Shown here: positions 35,139 to 46,500 of the stretch, in pieces
Position numbering within the stretch: position 1 is the first letter of the stretch
Layout: each line of letters opens with the position of its first letter
Source: Aristolochia californica
Lineage: Eukaryota; Streptophyta; Magnoliopsida; Piperales; Aristolochiaceae
DNA: 64,000 bases
Assembly (NCBI GenBank): GCA_029961685.1
Contig: JARWKL010000011.1
Span: forward strand, 7,070,501-7,134,500
Direction of reading: 5' to 3'
Translations under genes and position numbers: made by a program
The notes under the pieces: model-generated
What the model was told of the DNA's origin: nothing
The model's database searches: none
What the model saw: the letters and a program-made list of their open reading frames with translations, nothing else

Positions 35139-37469
35139 GGTTTTGTGAGTTGACTCGGTCAACCCATAGAGATAATGTGATCATTTTCTGATCTATTATC
35201 TCTAGCAATTTAGGTTTGTATCTATTTTTTCTCTCTTTTTAGTCCCTATACCCATTGTTTGCTTTGCGTTTTTACCTGTATATTGAGCTTTTAATATTGC
35301 ATATTATATATTGACAGAGTTTTTTTTTCTGAGAATCATCTTCTTCTCTATTTTGTTTACTATTGCCTCGCTATTCTATTTCCGGGAGTTTCTGGTTCAT
35401 CGCTGACGAAAGTTGTTGATCATAATCTCTCAGTTGTGGATTTATTTCTAGATCGCATACTGAAATGGTTCTTCACTGGCCTTTCCATTACATGGGCTTA
35501 CTACTATCAATATTTCTATTCTGAGTTGATTTACCAGACATCTTCATTTGGTTTGGCATCTTATTATTCCACAACTATATCTAGAACATTATTCTGCTTC
35601 TAATATATCATCCTGAAAACAGAATCGATGCACGTGTTTTTGAGCTGCTGGAGGATGACGACTTTATTGTTTCTGCCGAGTTAATCTAACTGATCTTCTA
35701 TTTTCGGAAGCTGCTGATCAAGCCTAACTGGAAGCATTAAACTTGGATTTACTGTTGTTAAATTTCAGAATAGACTCTGCTATTAATCAGAGTCATATAA
35801 CCGTTATTGGTTGAAAGATTTTCTATTGAAAAAAACAGCTACTGGTCTTGAATTTAATCTGCCGGATAAGACAACTCTGCTCTAGTGTTTTGAATCTCTT
35901 CCAAGGTGTCAATAGTAGTAGTTTGATCTTGTTGGTTCGTTGTCGTGCTGTTCAGAAACCAGAGCTCCACAGGGAAGAAGACGCAATGTTGCTGGATTTT
36001 TTGTTGTTCTTGTTCCCGTTCTATCATTGTTGGCTATCTTCGGAAATATTTTGGCTCCTCAGATTGATTTTCCAGTCTCTCTGCCATCTTGTGCCATTTT
36101 TGGACGACATTGTTGTCCCGAGCCCTGTTTGGCACCACGGGGAAGAAGAACACTGTAGCAAAATTAAATGTTTCCTAGGTTAAGAAACTGGTTTTAATTG
36201 AGCGCTAGCCCAACTAGGACCGGATCTTGTCGGGTCAACCCAGCGAACTGGCCTGCCCATCTAGCTGTTGTCGAGCAGCACAAGTCTATCGAGTTGTACC
36301 AATTATACCGAGTTAACTCGGACCGAGTCAACCCGATCTAGGTCAACTCATCCGGGTCAACCTGACTTGGCCCACATATTTTTCTGCCTTAGTTATACGG
36401 GTCGAGATCACAAGGTTTATACCTATTTTTCCTGCGACTCATCTATATTGGTCTGATATCTTACTCGGTTTGACTCGGTTCTCTATCTTCGGCTAGATTA
36501 TTATCTTGGATTATTACTCGGTTCTAACATACTATTTGGTGCAACTTCCTTAGTTACTGATGGACTCACTGCAGACTATTTCATGTGTCCTTATTACCCT
36601 TAAGGACTTCTATTATTTACTGATTATCCGCTACTATATAATTGCACATTTGGTACATGTTATTTGGGCATTGGTCCATTTCCGCTATTGCTATTGTGTC
36701 TCTTTGATTGAAACATTATTTCTGAAGAAGAACTCCTCGGTTGCTTGCCTTGGGTTCATTATTTGTTGATAGTTGTTGGCATTGGTTCATCTGATGTGGA
36801 ATTTAAATTTCTTAGAAAAATAAAGCACACGGTGGCATCAACATCTTATCTTCCTCTTTACCCATTATCCATTGGTTATTTGGCAACCTTTCTCCTACTA
36901 TCCTTTATTTGACTCTCACATACCCCTTTGGGCCAACCTCTTGTGTGTTGTTTCAATTGGTTTACTTTATATAAATATGGATATTTTAAGTTTATTGAGA
37001 CTTTTTATATGTACCCGTGGGTTTTTTATTGTCGTCTTGTAAATGATAGGCATTACCCACTTTAGTGATTATTATCACTATATTTGTTCAAAATCCTTTG
37101 AGTTTAGTTTCGACTTATATTTTATCACCCATTTCTACCTTTGAGAGTCGGTTCCCAGGTTGGGATACCGTGATGGAGGAGCTTATTATTACATCTATGT
37201 TATTTGGTTCAAGTTGGGATCATTGCCATTACCTCCCAACTTGAGGGGGAGAAGTAGAAGAAGAAGTACAAACAAGAGGTATTTTATTCCATATGTTGTG
37301 GTAAGTTTTATGTGACCAAAATATTCAAGAAAGGGGGAGCACAAAAGACGAAGTATTTGCATCTATGAAGAATTGTATTTGTGAAGATTTTTTTTCGTCA
37401 AAAGAAAATTGAAGACCAAGAATCCTTTTCATTACAAGCTAAAGTTATAAGCTCTAGTTTGAAGGAGAG

Positions 37470-37778
37470 TGTTAAAGAGCAAATATGGAAGAGCCTTACA
37501 TGACTCTCACAATAAGAAGTCTTATAGAGCCAAAATTATTATGAAAGCAGGTCTCATAGAAGAGTTTCAGTTTAAAGGTGTTTTAGTTATGTTAGTCTTC
37601 TATTTATGTTGAGTTATTTAATTATGCTAGGACTTATCCTTAAGTGTTTGGGTATAATTGGGACAAGGGTAGTTTAATTGTAATTGAACTCTACTACTTT
37701 CCTCTATTATAAATATGGGTTCATATACTTTGATTACATCAAATCAATGAAGTTTTTCTCTTTTCCATAAATTCAACA
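37470..37778 (+). repeat. 3' LTR (309 bp)
   Basis: TGTTAAAGAGC...AATTCAACA, followed by the GTCAA target duplication. Confidence 0.92.
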
Positions 37779-37991
37779 GTCAACATTCTCAACATTGAAG
37801 AAGCTTCACCTCCCAACTACTACCTCCTCGAGGATCTTGAGTGAACTTACTGGGTGCCAAGGAAACTGATCCTTCCACAAACGAAACCAACTATGCCAGT
37901 CTTTTATTTTTTTCACAGTTGAATCAATGTTACATTAACATATGGAAGGGAAGAATTTGTCCTTTGTGAATTAAAAAAGGGAAAAAACATT

Positions 37992-39590
37992 TGTTAGCCC
38001 AGGCTGCTTCCCAAGAGGGGGGGGAGGAGGAGGGGGGAAGGGATTTATTGTGAATTAAAAGTTAAAAAAAAATTAGGCGTGGAAGGTAAACACATGCAAA
38101 CATGCTAAAGCATAAAGCATAAACATTCATGCACCACAATAGTTGACACAAGATGTTCTATTATCAATGTTCCCCTATTGGTATCCACCGCCCAAGAACC
38201 CGTACTTAGGAAAATTCCACTAATCTAGCTCTATTAGCTAGAATTTACATCAAAGAGATTGACTCTCTTTAAGCTACGTGTAGCTCAAATACACGATTTA
38301 AAAATAATCTCCCCCACATGTTGGCTAGATTTTAGCTTTAGTTGGGTCTTTTCTATCTAGATTCAAAAGGTTCTAGATGAAACTTTCTCAAAGAAAAATA
38401 CAAAAGAAAAGATAAAAATATACACCCTTTATCAAATGGAGAAAAACCTTCTCCTTCAGAGATCCAAGTCTCCAACCTTTGTATCACAATGTAAATGATA
38501 GAGATTTTTTATGTGTATGCAATGGAGAGGATTTGAGAGAAGAGGAAAGAATTTTTCAAAGTTTGGGGTCACTCTTTCTCTCATAACCACTTTAGGAAGA
38601 CTTCCAAAGGATTAAGAATCAAGACTTGAGGATATGCCAATAAATGCTCATTAACTCCTCAATGGGAGGTTTTGTGGGGTTATTTATAAGTTCCCCAAGC
38701 CAAACTAACCATATTTTGCCCATTTGCAAAAGTTGAATTTACATTGATCGATCAGTGTAAAGTAGTTGATCAATCAATTGAGTGTAACAACAATTTTTCT
38801 TTCAAAATGTGTCTTATTGATCAATGGTATAATTGATCAATATCTTCCCATTGGGTCTAACGTCTTAAGTTGATCAATCAATGAAATTGCAAGTTTGATC
38901 AATCAATGATCTTCCTATGATCAATCACGCTTTATGTCCCTAATTGGAAAAGTTCCGTATGATCAATCAGTCTCAATTGTTTATCAATCAATCAGCATGA
39001 ATTTTGCTTTATCGATATTGATCGATTAGTCGAAATGGTTTGATCAATCTTGCTTTATAATACATTTTGGCCATGTTCTGGATAATCAATCAATCAACTT
39101 TGGTTGATTGATTATGCTTTATATTTTTTACTTGTGCACTTCTACATGATCAATCATAGGCAAATGTTGATCGATCATTCTAGTACCAATTTATCTAATA
39201 AACTTTTAAAGCATGAGAATGAATGATCCTAAGTGATTCTAACATGTATGAAATATGTATATGAGTTTGGAAAAACATATCTGAATGCAAAATATGTCCT
39301 AAAGTTTTAAGTTTGCATTATACCTCAAATTGGAAGGAGGACAACTCTCTTTACATAGACTGAGTTTTTAAAATTTTTCAAAACTCTAGTCTTCAATTTG
39401 TCTTCATCTTCTAAGGGTGTTTTTTCAAGTGCTATTGACTTTCCACGAATCTTGAGGTCTTTGGAAAGCTTGTTTCGTTTTGATGCTTTGGACCTTGAAA
39501 TTGATGTCTCTTGAAGAAGTATCTTGAGGTCTTTACAATTATCAACTCTATTAACTTTTGTTATCATCAAAATAAAAAATGGAATCAACA
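37992..39590 (-). repeat. GATC-rich Copia LTR (solo or isolated, about 1.6 kb)
   Basis: Left end TGTTAGCCCAGGCTGCTTCCCAAGAGG with a G-rich run; right end GGAATCAACA. On the minus strand it begins TGTTGATTCC and then GATGATAACAAAAG, a start seen in long plant Copia LTRs. From about 38740 to 39180 it is packed with TGATCAATCA/TGATCGATCA motifs. The split LTR at 9521-9894/18038-18620 and the copy at 53288-54164 belong to the same family. No target duplication was found, and neither flank shows coding sequence of the parent element. Confidence 0.7.
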
Positions 39591-40138
39591 CACTATCAAC
39601 AACATCTTCCTTGTCCTCACCTTCCTTCCCCTCCTCTGACTTCGCATCCCCCCAATTAGGAGAATTTTGCTAGACAAAAAATAGGTTTGTAGGTCCACCA
39701 TAGTACTCCTAGGAATTTGAATATAGGGGTATCAATATACCCGTTTACCCGATTCTTCATTTACTCTTGAAATAGAATGAGAACTTAGCAAAAAAATTCA
39801 CCCTATTAGGTATTTGGATAAATTTACCTGATCACTCATTTACCATTTCAAAATAGAACATAATGAAATAAAGGTATCCAGTTAACTGATTAGTCGATTA
39901 TGTATAAAAGTAATCCAATAAATTTGTATTTGAGTGAATGTGTGTTTGAAATAAAACATGATTCAAGTGTCTTTTATTAATGATTTTGTAATAATCTTAT
40001 AAGGATTTTTGTACACTAAAATGACATTGTTTTTAGGCTTTCATATATTGATAATTGATTTTTATAATTTTATGCTTTAATAAAATTTAAAATGTTTTTT
40101 TGTTTTTGATCTGCTTACTTGTTCTATTGTTTGATAAG

Positions 40139-41894
40139 TAGGGGTGGCTTCTAACTGAGCCAGCTTGCGAGCGGCTCGAGCTCAGCTCGATTCCGGCTCG
40201 GTTTGATTCGGTATACCCGAATCTCGAGCTGAGTTCGAGATCCGGGATCGGCTCGTTTAAATTAATGAGTCGAGCTCGACCGAATCAAGGTTCAACACGA
40301 AAGTTCGCGAGCCGGCTCGGTAATTTAACGAGCAGCGTAGGATTCGGGACCGGGGAGCAGGATCGGAGCGCCGAGCAGAGTGAGGGGGTAAAAATTCTTC
40401 CTCCCCTCGTCACCGCTGATCCCCTCCAGCCGCTGTTGTGGCCACCTCTGTCATCGTCGACAGCTGCCTCGCTGACCGCCTTCTACCTTTCCGTTGCCAC
40501 CGCTCGATTTCTTCCCCCTCATCTACTCTGTCGCAACCGTTATCCCCGACGATCGCTAGAGCCACTGGAAGCTTTTCCCTCGATGTCGTTCCTCGTCTCG
40601 GCGGAAAACCAGAACCAGCAAGGGGACAAATAGTTCTCCTCCCCCCCTCATGTGAAGATGATTTCACACGTGCGACTTTCACTTGTGTGATTCCGCACGT
40701 GCGAGATCATAAAGTGAAAAAAAAAAAAAAAAATTCTTAAACTCTCCTTCCTCATGGCTCTTGAAGAAATTGAAAATATTTTTTAGTAGAAATAAGTTTC
40801 TAGGGACTATTAGTGTTTCATGTTCTTTGTAAACATTTTTCTAATTGAAAATTCTTATTAAAAAAATCATATAATTTTCTAAATAAGATTTTCCTGCCAA
40901 GATGGGCAAGAAAACGTATAGAAAATTTTTGAATAAGTATTTGATAGTTGATGTTATAATACTTTTAGCATGAGGCAATTTTCATAGCAATTTTGTGTTT
41001 GACATTTTATTTGATTAAAAATTTATCGATAAGTATAGTAATATATTAGATTGATTATTAATTTTTATTTATTTCCCTACAAGAGGCAATAAGAGGTCCA
41101 CTTAAATTTCCTAAGAAAATTTTAAAATATTCCTTGTAATTTTATAATAAGTCACTAATAGTAATAAGATTTTATTTAAATGTTTTTTTGAAAATATGTA
41201 TCATAGGAAAAACATTTCTAGCTTTTCCTAAAATATAAATTTTCAACTAGGGGCACTAAGGAGGCCATAGTAAATTTATGGCCAGATTCAAAAATTACAA
41301 AATAAGTTAGACAACATTTGGAGTAAAAAAGATTAATATTTGTGCGTTCTAATCCATTATTGAAATTCAATCATGAACCTCTCCTATCATTTTTTTTTAA
41401 AATATATGCATAATTTTATATATAATTTATTGGACATATATTTTATATAGAGTATTAAATGTAGGTTAAGCTCGAACTCAGCTAGAGCTCGAGCTCGAAC
41501 TCAAACTCGGTTAAATTTATTAGGTTCGAGTTCGATTACAATTTTAGGTTCGAGGCTAGGGTCGGCCGAGCTCGAGTTCAAAATATTTAAATCTAAGTTC
41601 GGCTTGAACAAGGTTCGGACTCAGCTGGATTCGATGCCACCCTTATGCCCAATTTTAAGTAGGGGTCATTCCCAATTTTATGTAAAATGTATGCATAATT
41701 TTATATACAATTTATTTGACATGTATTTTTTGAAAAGTTTTAAATGAATGTTGAAGCTCGAGTTTGGCTCGAACTCAATTAAAATTATTAGGCTCGAGCC
41801 TAGGCTCAGCTCGAGCTCGAGTTCGAAATATTTAAATGATGTTCGACTTGAACATAGGTAAGTTGGGGCTCGGTTCGGCTCAATGCCACCCCTA
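40139..41894. mobile_element. hAT-like non-autonomous element 1 (1.76 kb)
   Basis: Termini TAGGGGTGGC and (reverse complement) TAGGGGTGGC; perfect 8-bp target duplication TTGATAAG at 40131-40138 and 41895-41902, as in the hAT superfamily. Both subterminal regions are dense in GCTCGAGCTCG-type palindromes. The right subterminal block occurs twice (about 41400-41645 and 41690-41894). Between 40363 and 40640 lies a GC-rich insert. No transposase is visible. A second element of the family is at 50138-53139. Confidence 0.88.
40363..40640. other. GC-rich insert within hAT-like element 1, possible captured DNA
   Basis: Sharply higher GC than the rest of the element, followed by a poly-A run (about 40717-40733). 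Open frames exist on both strands (40265-40633 +, 40682-40410 -), with Ser/Pro/Leu-rich products that I do not recognise. The other element of the family has no equivalent, so it was gained in this copy. Confidence 0.45.
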
Positions 41895-41904
41895 TTGATA
41901 AGTA

Positions 41905-42060
41905 CATAAATAACGGTATATGAAATAACTTATTATACATATATATATAATGAGGTATTCTATATACCAATAATATAGTATGTTGAGATACGGAATATAA
42001 ATAAAATATTATATACAAAATAACTTATTTCATTTAGTTTATATACCGTTTCTACCCTTA
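41905..42060. repeat. Possible MITE with inverted arms
   Basis: AACGGTATATGAAATAA near the left and TTATTTCAT...ATATACCGTT near the right are inverted copies around an AT-rich middle. I see no firm target duplication. Confidence 0.4.
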
Positions 42061-43548
42061 TTTGTAACCTAAGAAAAACTCGAAACATTTCTCCTATTTA
42101 CACGTTTTCAAGAAATCTTCAGGTTAAAATTTTATTAGATTAAGAAATTATCAAGAAATTTTTAAAGTTTCTTTTAATAATTATTAGTTTTATTTAGGAG
42201 AAAAATTCTTGATAAAAAGTTATTGAAAGTTAATAATAGACCGTTAATCCAAAGGTGGCATTCATGTCATCCATCAAATAGTACCTTCCTAATGATACAA
42301 ACCATAGTAGTCATTAATGAAGAGTAAACATAAATTTCACTTACAATAATTTTGAATATAATCTTATAAACAAGGGTCCATCATATAATTTAAATATAAT
42401 ATCCTAATATTTTTATATATTTGATATGTAACTTGTATTAAAAGATGATCATTTTTTATTTTAAAAATGTGACAGGTAAGGGGACAGGAAGCTTGGTGGC
42501 TCCTCCTCTGCCCGTATAAACGCTTTAGCCACCATTATTGACTTGGTGTTAATTTGTTTCGGAAGTGGTCCAGGTAACGTCTATTTTTCTGGTGGTTCAT
42601 CGAAACAGACCTTATTAAGACCCATTTACTAACAACACGGCAGACCCAACTACCTTGAGATTTAATTAGACCAATCTTAATTGTGTGGGCTCTCGCCAGT
42701 AACTGCGCTATAAATGAGGTTACTTCAAGGGAGCAGATCTCAGAATTAGTAGCAATAGCTTTTACACAAAATGTTATTGGAGGTGGGTGAAGTTGCAGCT
42801 CAAGAATTATGAATCGCCAGTAGTGCCAAATGGCAATTGGTTCCATGTCTCTTTATAACCACAGCTTGCCTTCTCTTTCCTTCCATTTTATTGTACATAG
42901 CCCAACCCTAATTACTTGTTTTCTCTCTTTATTCTCCAGTGAACTAAAGTCACAAAAGTGAGAAGGCTGCTCCTAAATAGCCAAGCTTTACCTGTTGTTA
43001 CAAACACCCAGATCCAAACCAAAAAAATTTAAGTGGAACCACACCCAGATGGGGATCTCAAGTGAGTCTTTAAGCCCCAAGACCAGAAAATCCTCCTCCA
43101 CATGCTGTGTGCAGTGGGATTTACCTAGAAAGACCAACAAGAAAACTAGTTTGATTTTAACAATCTTAATCTGGACTGATAAGACTAATTTGACAAAGGT
43201 GATCCAAAGGAAGCAGCAGATAGACAGTAAAAAAATTGTTGGTTAGGATCAAGTCTCAAGAGAATGCTAGAACCTGGAAGACATACACTGAACAAGTGTA
43301 TAAGCTATGCTACACAGAATTATCCTTGTTTCCTTTCTAAAATGAGAAGATACATACAACTCTTGGAGGGTACAGATAATCTGGGACATGTTATGGACAT
43401 AGAACTAAGGCTAAGAGTCAAAAACTGCTACCTGATAGATGATGTGAACAGAACTTAAAAGTGTATTAACTTCATTTCTATACAAGATCAAATTCATGGT
43501 TACTTCTGCTAACACTGCAATTAGAACAGATGTATATGTAACCAAAGA
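42061..43548 (-). other. Region downstream of RopGEF, includes its 3' UTR; no other gene
   Basis: No recognisable coding sequence. Short open frames at 42535-42846 (-) and 42995-43246 (+) have no domain that I know. The part next to 43549 is the 3' UTR of the RopGEF gene; its poly(A) end cannot be fixed. Confidence 0.4.
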
Positions 43549-46500
43549 CTAGTCGCGCTCAGGGGCATCTCCAGAATCTTTTCTGGCACCCAGGTTTCCA
43601 GCATATGACCACACCTTCTCTGTATCGGATGAAACCACCTTCTCCATCTTGCCATCCTTCTTGCCCTGAAGACTGCCCTTGTTTAGAGTAGGCGGTATCC
43701 TTCCAGGACTCCGAATTACTTGAGGAGAAGAACAAAAAGTAGGTGTCGCAAATGGTGATGTATAAGAGCTGTTGTGAATTGAGAAAGGGCTTGGTGAAAT
43801 CTTCTTTTGTAAAGGTAGGCCACCAAATCCACCCCTACCAAAAAGAGAAATCGACTCTGCTGCAGCACACTGCTTTGTGGCATCATCCACATAAATTAAA
43901 TCATCTATCCTTGCTATTATGTTGAATGCCAAACTCTCCATGACCCTGGAGTAGCTCTCTAGGATTGACTGACCCACATCCTGCAAAAGTATAATATCAG
44001 GGTTACTCTCAATTTCTTTTGCAATTGATATGAACTAAAACAGGCATAGTCAAGAACAGTCATCTCACCTATTTAAACATAGAATTCATCATGCCATAAA
44101 AATCATCATGTCACACCATGATCAATGATGGTAAAGTTATTTTCTAAGATGTAACCAAGTTTCATATTTCTCACAAAAGATATTTGAGGACAGTAAACTG
44201 ACTTCTCCACATAACCTGCTAAACCTTTTTTTTTTTTTGTTCTGTAGGATAGACTATGAAGCCAGGCACATAACTGTTCAAGCATAATTATGGTGGATAT
44301 AATAGATTGTTGATAACAAAAATTAGTTTTCCCAGCAGAAACACTTCTGCTAGAAGCCATGCAAGTATCCTTTTTTCATTAAATAGTGAAGCCAGGCCAG
44401 CATTAACATAAGGGAAGGACAAGAATTGGACCTTGTTGTACTGGATCTTGTTCATGTCTAGAATGGTTTGTGGAAGACCAGGGAATCTAAGCTTTAGACT
44501 CTGCAAGAGACTCTCGGCTCGATGGGCCAGAAGCTGGCTCTTCTCTGCATCACTAACAAGACCTCTGATCTTGCCCCATGATGGCTTCCGCATCTTACAA
44601 TGGTGAAATCGCTTTTTCCGATGTTTCTGGTTCCAAACATGTATTGCAGCCTCAACTCGGTTTGCTATTTCCAAGGTTTGGTGCTCAGATGAGAGATCTA
44701 AGCAATCGAGGAGACATTCTGGAGAGAACTGGTCAGCTGTTACATAGCGGTAGATAATATCTCCCAAACAAGCTTTTCCTGTCTGCAAGAGTAATAATAA
44801 TAAGCCCAAACATGAAGACTGCATGAGTAACAAGCCATTTCATTTAATTACAAATGTTGAGTAAAGCTTCTGACCAGTGCAATAAAAGTATATTAAACAA
44901 ACAATTAAATAATTAAAGTAACTCAAAGTATTATTTCCATCCATGTAATCCAATCAGACTCATATTAAACAAGATATTTATCAGGGATCTTCAAAGAAAA
45001 GATCTCAAGTTAGACCAAAACCAATAATAAACAAGACACTGCTTAAACTATGAACTCTCAAGTAACAAGAGCTGAACCAATCAAACCTCAAGATAAAACA
45101 CTGCGGAGCTGCGAGCACAAGATGTTAAAGTTGGGAGAATTTCCAGTTAAGAAAACCTCAGATGACCTCTAAACCTCATGATACAAGAAGTCACCCAACT
45201 TCTTTCAAAAATAAAAAATAAAATAACTCACACAACCTCTAAACCTAAATTTTGTCAACCAATTGGCAATCTTGTCATGCTTCCTCATCTTTATGGTATA
45301 GCACTGAAAGAATCTATGAAGGACTTCCTCCTAATCTCAACTATTGGTCCATGCAGAGCATTGATGACTTTTTTGCAATAAGATCGCTCATAAAATACCT
45401 GAATATTGCAGGCCAAATATCACAAAGTTCTTGTATAGAGATACAAGATAAAATATAACATATAAAATTGCAAACTGATAGTGTATCCTCACAAAAATGT
45501 TTTCAGGAAGAGATGAGGCTTTCTCCATCTGATCCACATGTGATACATCTAAGACACTACGTAAGACATAGGACATTGAACCTGAATGCATCAACAACAG
45601 ACTTGGTCCTCATTTCATAATCAAAGGACCAAGAGAGTTGATTCATCCGTCAGATTCCTCTTGGAGACAGACATGTATCATTCTATAGCAGAGAAAACAA
45701 TTAACCTTGAGAAATTTTTTGGCTGAGACATCAGCTTGAATTTTGACAAAAATGATCCCATGAACCATTTAGAAGAAACACTTGGAGTCAACACAGAGAG
45801 AGACTAAGAAATTAACTAGAAAGGAAAGTAATATAAATACTTTTCCATCATAAAGAATATCAAAGCAACTTCATCCCTTTAGCAATTGAAAAGAATCTTT
45901 TGCTTACTCCTTATCATTCTAGTATTTTCTTCATTTTTTATTTAGAAAAGAGACTTACACTCTCCATTTTAAAAAATGTCAAAAAGATATTTTTCTATCA
46001 ATCTGTAGTGCATCATTATTTTGGCCTTCTTCACAGCCTTCCTTATCAATTCTTTCTATGTCAATTTCCACTTTCCTATTCCTATCAGTCTCTCCACTAA
46101 CTTACAATGCACTAACAATCTTTTAAACAAGGGTCCATCATATGCAATGAGGAAATTTTTATCATTAAAAGTCATGAATCATTTTCAGCTATTGAGATTG
46201 CATGCAAATACAACATATTCTTAAACAATGCAAGCATGCCAAGATTACAGTGCAAGGAAACCATCACATTTGTGAAGGGGAGACATTCAATGAAGCATAG
46301 TTGGTTTGCTTCGAAAAGCTGGTCCATCAACTATGCTGCCATATTGCTTCAAGAGTAGGGTGCTGAAAGTCCAACATGCCTCTTCCTAAGGTTTAAACCA
46401 TTCAACTTCCAATGTGGAAACATAATGGCTAGTTGCCTTCCCATTATATTCTTAGAGAATTTGATAATGAAAGCTGGTAATAGTTAAATCATCTAATAAC

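Larger units (their letters stand above)
34810..37778 (+). mobile_element. Complete non-autonomous LTR retrotransposon (2.97 kb)
   Basis: LTRs at 34810-35126 and 37470-37778, and a perfect 5-bp target duplication GTCAA (34805-34809 and 37779-37783). A primer site TGGTATCAAAGC lies at 35127-35138, and a purine tract (TTTGAAGGAGAG) ends at 37469. The 2.3-kb interior has no gag, protease or polymerase; open frames such as 35848-36183 have no recognisable domains. Copies of the interior lie at about 1000-2717 (+), 59324-60600 (-) and 62550-63570 (+). The element must rely on proteins of an autonomous relative. It fits the LARD class, although it is short for that class. Confidence 0.92.
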
